DNA of 11,590 nt. Origin: Baffinella frigidus (lineage: Eukaryota; Cryptophyceae; Cryptomonadales; Baffinellaceae). The position numbers and the translations under genes are program-made. The stretch's first letter is position 1. Each line of letters opens with the position of its first letter. The notes beneath the pieces were generated by a model, which was not told the DNA's origin, made no database searches, and saw nothing but the letters and a program-made list of their open reading frames with translations. Location: assembly GCA_026770585.1 (NCBI GenBank), contig MU646365.1:11579-23168 (forward strand), in the 5' to 3' direction. Shown here piece after piece: positions 1 to 6,400 of this stretch.

Positions 1-22
1 CCTCCCTGCATCCACGCAATCC

Positions 23-316
23 AGTCATTGAGTTTGATTATGTTTGATTCTGTGTGAGTCAACTTTATTGCAGTGGTTGTGTGATGCCCGCGAACAAGAT
101 TCAGCGAGGCAACCCGTACCCGTGTGCCGCCCCCCGCCCCGCCCTGCATCCACAAAGCAGCGTTTTCTTTTCACATTGATGCATGCGAGAACGATTCAGC
201 GAGTCCAACCCCCGAACACGGTTCAGCGAGTCCAACCTTCTTCAAATTGAATCAAAATGAATCAAACGTGATCAAAAATAATCAACAATAATCAAACATA
301 TTCAAACTCAATGACA
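23..316. repeat. 294-bp inverted-repeat region at left edge
   Basis: Arms 23-49 and 290-316 are inverted repeats with 25 of 27 matches. Between them are three copies of a CGAT/GGTTCAGCGAGTCCAACC-type unit (around 98-123, 188-213, 214-238) and an 11-bp AATCAAA-based tandem array (245-305). Lies in intron 10 of the PDZ-MORN gene; no exon seen. Confidence 0.65.
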
Positions 317-341
317 TAGAATCAAACAGAAAGGGACGCAC

Positions 342-410
342 CTGGTACGACGACCCGTTGGAGTAGCAGAAGGTGCCTTGCCCGTGCATGTCGTCGTTGA
401 AAAAGTCGCC
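342..410 (-). CDS. Exon 10: MORN repeat, last exon in window
   Basis: Acceptor gagcag|GGC at 411-413 and donor CAG|gtgcgt, both phase 0. The 23 codons read GDFFNDDMHGQGTFCYSNG, then SSYQ, a near-perfect MORN unit once joined to the YE of exon 9. The gene must continue left of the window, because the donor is good and no stop is reached. Confidence 0.85.
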
Positions 411-3400
411 CTGCTCATAGGGCGTTTGTTGACAGGAAGGGGGCGTTGTTTTGTCATGCGCACTCAATCCTCAACCCTTAACCTCGTAGTAGGAGGTGTC
501 GCGGAAAATGTGGAAAGACTATAGCCATCGCGCTGATTTTTCTATTTACCAGGAAAAGCTCCGAACCGTCAGAAAAATCGTACGGCAAACCGTAAACCGT
601 AAACCGTGAACCGCAAACCGTGAACCCTAAGCGCTAAAGGGAAGCTTGCTTCGTAGCGGGAGGTGTTGCCGAAGATGTGGACGCCGAGGCCGTTACGCTG
701 GTCATTGCACCATGCACCCTGAACCCTACGCCCTACACCCTACACCCTACACCCTACACCCTACACCCCAAATCCTCAGAGGCGGCTCGTCTCGTAGCGT
801 GACGTGTCACGGAAAACGATCACTTGTTTCTAGGCTCGAGAGTGATACAGAGGAGGAAGAAGAAGAATCACGGGTGGGGCTTGCCTCGTAGCGGGAGGTG
901 TCGCGGAAGATGTGGACACCGAGGCCGTTGCGCTGGTCGTTGCACCACGCGCCGTGGAACTTCTCGCCGTTTGAGTATACCTAGTCCAGGGGATTAATTT
1001 GATTTGATTTAATTTGAGGTTGAAATGTGTTTAAATTTGTGTGTTTAAATTTGGTTTTGGTTCGTTTTGGAGGATGTGGACGCCCGAGAGGCCGTTGCGC
1101 TGGTTGTTGTACCACGATCCGTGGAACTTCTCGCCGTTCGAGTACACCTGCAAGGGGGGGTTATTTAATTTGATGTTAAGTTAAAATTTACATTTGTGAA
1201 AATTTGTTTGTTTAAATTTGGTTTTGGTTCGTTTTGGAAAATGTGGACGCCCGAGAGGCCGTTGTGCTGGTCGTTGAACCAAGATCCGTGCAACTTCTCG
1301 CCGTGGGGAGTACACCTGCTGAAAGGGAATGAATGAATTTTCCAAAACCATATTATTTTAAAACTATTGTTTTAAAATAATCGTTTTTGGTAATGACGGG
1401 TTACTGCACAAAAAGGATTGCACTAGCAACAGCAACGCAACTGCGTAGTAGAAATATTCGTTGCAAAAACCGTGCCAAAACACAGATTCGGACGAAACCC
1501 GTCTCCGTTCATCATCCCACACAGCGGACTTCGAAGGGATTTTGACTAACCCTTAAGCAACAAGACCTAGGGCCCTACGGTAGGCAATCCGTAGGGACAT
1601 AGGGTGGGTTCCTTCGGATAAGGTAACGGAAACTCGGGCTCTCAAAGGCCGAAAATCCTTTCGTAGCCCGTCATGTGGTTGGTCTCCCAGCCCCCCCCCC
1701 CCGTGAAGATGTCGCAACTGTGTGGTAATTTTGCGTCTGTGTAGTAATTTCCCAGAAACTGTGTAGTAATTTCGCGATTGTGTAGTAATTTACTAAACAA
1801 ACCCCGAACAAAGCACATGATTCGGACAAGACAATGAATGAGTCGCCGTTCATCATATTGGTCTCCCAGCTCCCCGTCTGGACGGCGCAACTGTGTAGTA
1901 ATTTTCACTCGCGAACTAATTTCCCCGCAGTTGTGTAGTAATCTCCCTGCAACTGTGTAGTAATTTTGCAATTGTGTGGTGATTTTGCAACTAGGTAGTA
2001 ATTTCCGTTACCATGGACCCGTCGCCGTTCATCATATTCGTCTCCCAGCTCCCCGTGTAGATATCGCCGTTCTGGAACTTCATGACTCCCTTCCCGTGCT
2101 TCTTCCCGCCCGCAATGTCGCCTGGGTGTTGGGTTTAGGGGCGTCAGGCGTCAGGAAAGGGGCGTATGTTGTCATCAAAAGGGGCGTATGTTGCCCTTTC
2201 CGTGCTTCTTCCCGCCCGTAATGTCGCCTGGAGGGGGCGTCTTTTGTCAGGAAGGGACGTTATGTGATGTCGCCGTCGTGAAACTTTATCACTTCCCGTG
2301 CCTTTTCCCCGCTCGTAATGTAGCCTGGGTTCAGGGTTCAGGGTTTGGGGTTTCGTGTTTCGTTGTGTGTTTCGGGTAGCAAGCCAGTTTTGAAGTTATT
2401 TAATAAAAACTATCATACTCGCAATAGTAAAGCGGGGCGTCGTCAGGTTTTTCGTCTCGCAGGACTTGAGTACAAAAGGGCAACTGACACGCTTTTATGG
2501 CGAGACGAGATTTACTCAGGCAGTGACGCGCTGCCCCTCGAGGATTTGATCACTCGTTTCCTTGATGGGTGCCGGTGTTACCTTCGTAGGTGCCGTTGTT
2601 GTCCTCGGTGTGCGACGTCCCGGTGTACGACATGGCCACGATCTCCTGCATCTCCTTCATCCGCGCCAGCCGGGCGCTCACGCGCGCCTGTTCACCAGGG
2701 TTTGGGGTTTGGGGTTTGAGATTTGGGGTTTGGGGTTTGGGGTTTGGGGTTTGGGGTTTGGGGTTTGGTGGTTAGGGATTAGGGATGAGGGTTTAGGGAT
2801 GAGGATGTGCTGGTTCGGGATTAGGGTTTAGAGTTTAGGGTTCAGGGTTTCGAGAGGCGCGATCTCACGCGGGGCAGTAGAGCGATTCCGGGAAATGTCG
2901 GCCGCTTTTCGGGTTGCTGATTTGCCGGTTTGCTGATTTCATTTGACCCAGAAAAAGGTTTTACGCCCTTTCAAAACGCACCGTTTCGAGAATTCTGGTA
3001 CAAATGTATTGAGCAAACCAGGAAACCACCAACCCGAAAAGCGGCCAACATTTCCCGGAATTGCTCCACTCCAGGGGCGGACTCATTCGTGATTCCGTGA
3101 TTCCACGTGGACTGGAGGGATCCCACGGAGTTTTGTAGGGGGGGGTCTTGCCTGCTCCCACGCCTGCTTCTGCTCGAGTGAGAGCACCTTGAGCCCCTTG
3201 AGCTCATCCACCATTTGTTCCTCACTCGCGTTAACCGACTATTCTCAAGTTGACACTTTGAGTCCGCGGTACAAACCCGACAACTTTAGCGCGGAAAAGA
3301 GCCCGGGCCCACCAAATCGGAGCATCCAAATAGACTGAGGAGAGATATAAGGCTCGTAACCTGCTGTTGCGCCTGCTTCTGCTCAAGTGAGAGGCCTTTG

Positions 3401-6400
3401 AGCTCCGGAGTTTTTTTTGGGGGGGGGGCATGCCTGCTGCTGCGCTTGTTTCTGTTCCAACGAGAGGCCTTTGAGCCCTTTGAGCTCCTCGACCATTTGC
3501 TCGTTGCCGGCGAAGTCGGTCTTCTTCTTCTTCTCGGGCTCTGCCTCGTCATTCTCCGCCTATTGAGGTTTGGAGTTTGGGGTTTGGGGTTCGTTCTCGA
3601 ACACAGCCTCTGTTAGGGTGATTTGTTTTTGGTTTATGGGTTGGGGTTTGTGGATAAGGGTTTACGGTGAAGGCATTTTGGTTAATGGCTGCCTTTTTCT
3701 TCACTGCCTCTGACTCGTCATGCTCCGCCTGCTGGGGTTTGGGGTTAGGGGGGTTGGTGTAGGGGATTAGGGTTTATGGAAGTAGGGGTATCCGGGGGTA
3801 ACGTGACCATTTTCAATACAAAATTGAAAAAGGCTCCAATTCCGGTTCAAAAGTGGCCCCGGCAGCCTTCTGAGCGGCAGAGCGCTTTTGTCGCGTGCTC
3901 CATTTAACGTTTCTCCGCAGCCATGCATCTAAACGATTTCTAGTGCACAACGAAGGGAATTTAAGACCTAAATGTACAGAATGGCTTGACGATTTCCGGT
4001 ACACGACGAAGGGAATTTAAGCCCTACATGCACAGAATGGCTTCAACGCCGCCCTGACTCTGTGATAATTTTTATCAGGGGACCCGGAAGGAGGACGTCC
4101 AGCCACTCGAGGCTAGAAATGCGACTATTTTGAAACAGGGATTCTTTTACAAGTATCTGGGGTATTTTCCCCAGATACGTGACCAAACCTGCACGTGACA
4201 GGTACTAAAATTAACAACCTCACATCTTAAATACTCCCTCTTTCAGCCTCGAGGATACGACGGACGCGGCTGGTACAAATCAGAGAGTGCAGGACCGAGA
4301 GAGAGAGAGCGAGAGAGAGAGAGAGCGAGCGAGAGAAAGAGAGAGAGAGCGCGAGCGAGAGAGATAGAGCGAGAGAGCGAGAGAGAGCGCGAGCGAGAGA
4401 GAGAGCGAGAGAGCGAGAGAGAGCGCGCGCGAGAGAGAGAGCGAGAGAGAAATCTCCCAGAACTCCCCGCGGAGGCACACGAGGAGCCTCAGGACCGCGC
4501 TATCAACACCATGCTCCAAATCCCCGTGGGTCTCTCCGATGCTCGGAGCAACATCCGTGACAAAACGAAACACGCGCCGGTGCCAGTAACCGCGCCCTGC
4601 ATGACTAACGCAGAGACACATTTCAAACACCGTTGTGTGTTATCTTATGGGTGATATTTGCGATAGGGGCAGGGACGGAGGACACACCTCCTCCTCCTCT
4701 TCCTCCTCCTCTTCTTCCTCCTCCTCCTCCTCTTGGACCTGGGTCAGGGGTTATGGTTTATGATTTAGGGTTTAGGGTTTGAAGTTTAGGGTTCGGGGTG
4801 TGGGGTTTGGGGTTTGGGGTTTGGGGTTTGGGGTTTGGGGTTCAGGGTTCAGGGTTTAGGGTTTAGGGTTTAGGGTTCAGGGTTTTGAGTTTTGGGTTCA
4901 AGTTTTAGGATTTGGGGTTTGGGGTTTGGGGTTTGGGGTTTGGGGTTTGGGGTTTGGGGTTTGGGGTTTAGGGTTTAAGGTTTGAGGTTTGGGGTGGACC
5001 TTGGCCGCCTTGATCACCGCCGTGTTACCGCGCAGCAGCTTCACTGTGAACTTGGTCACCTGGGTGTGGGTTTGGGGTTCGGGGTTCGGGGTGTGGATTT
5101 TGGGTTTTGGGTTTTGGGTTTGGGGGTTTGGGGTGTGGGGTTTCGGGTTTGGGGTTTGGGGTTTGGGGTGTAAGGTTGATGGGTGAGCCGCATGCAAAAT
5201 AGGCGGGTGCGCATGCAGGAACGAAAGAGAGAGAGCGAGCGAGAGAGAGAGAGAGAGCGAGAGAGAGAGAGAGAGAAGAGAGTGAGTGAGGGCGGAACGG
5301 CACGGTGGCACCTTCGCGGAGAACGCGGCTAAGAAAAGAATGAAACAAATGCCAGAAGCGATGCTGCTGGTACTAAACTGTCAACGTTTGCCATTGTTCG
5401 AAGGCATTCGTGCCCAACAGATTTAAACGTCAAGAAGAAAAAACAAAAGAAACATGGAGAAGAAGGAGGGACAAAAGAAACATGGGGAAGAAGGAGGGTC
5501 ATTCTAGCTTTGCCTGTGTTTTACTGTGGCTTGTCCTGCAGGCTTTCTATTCGCCCTTTTGTACTGGATTTCTGCTTCTAAATACTTTCAAGGACGAGCC
5601 AGAAAAACACCCGGGCAGAGCCAGACCTTGTCTCCAGAGAAGCGCTGGAAGGTGAGGGAGATCGCCGAGTCCTTCTCCCCCAGAATGAACTTGATAACCT
5701 GCACACGCAATCGTTAAATCTTTATTTTTCGAACCTTTTTTTCTTGGTAGGAAACGTTGCTCTTTAGTTAAGCGGCCGGAGAGGATTAACTCGGCAACGA
5801 AATCATTTGAGGTGCTGCACGAACGGAAGTTCTGTGTACCAGGGAAGGGGTCTACATGTAAGAATATTATCTCCATACATTATGCGTTCCTGGTTCATGA
5901 CTCTCACCTGAGTTAACCGTCCGTCAACTATCCACTCGGTAACGTCAGCATACCACGCCAGAGTGGAGGAGGGGGTTGATTTTTAAAAACCGTGTCATGA
6001 CACGGATGTTGACTTTTGAAGACCACTGCTTTGAAGGGGAAACGACTTTTGGCGACCCCTTCGAAGACTCTGGAGTGGTACGCAGCACCGGCCACACAGA
6101 AGCCCAAGAAAGGGAGAAACCAGGTCCCCATTGCGGGGCTTGGTCAGAAGTTGGAGCAAGGAAAGGCCCTGCGCCAGCGACCACCAACCCTCACAGGACG
6201 AACAAGTGATCGATTTTGTATTCGAAAATCGACCCCACCAGGCCCCCCAGATCCCCGACAGGGCAAATCTAAAATCTGAAATGGATCGGTTGGTCTTCCC
6301 GTGAGGGTAGATGGTAGGAGCCAGCGCAGCTACCGCATGTCGGTTCGGGCCATGGCCAGATAGTGCCTGCGAGCCGAGTCTGGCAGAGGGAGCGTGGGGG

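Noticed and set aside
1642-1971. Minus-strand 109-residue ORF
   Set aside because: Made from the TGTGTAGTAATTT repeat and two broken exon 8 copies; frame differs from the MORN frame.
1717-2005. CRISPR-like array of regularly spaced repeats
   Set aside because: Repeats are 13-14 bp with 5-8 bp gaps in a eukaryotic intron; not the CRISPR layout and no cas genes.
2562-2831. Plus-strand ORFs ending in Gly-Leu-Gly-Phe-Gly-Val-Trp repeats
   Set aside because: Antisense of exon 7 followed by the telomere-like array; repeat artefact.
4227-4630. Minus-strand ORFs of 83 and 116 residues rich in Ser-Leu-Ala-Arg
   Set aside because: They are translations of the GA/CT satellite; no domain and no start context.
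4898-5348. Minus-strand ORFs with Pro-Asn-Pro-Lys-Pro-Gln-Thr repeats
   Set aside because: Translation of the TTTGGGG array in a heptamer-derived frame; only the 20 codons of exon 4 inside it look like protein.
5410-5717. Plus-strand ORFs with a hydrophobic segment (5410-5655, 5526-5717)
   Set aside because: They overlap a 28-bp tandem repeat and the antisense of exon 3; no splice or domain support.
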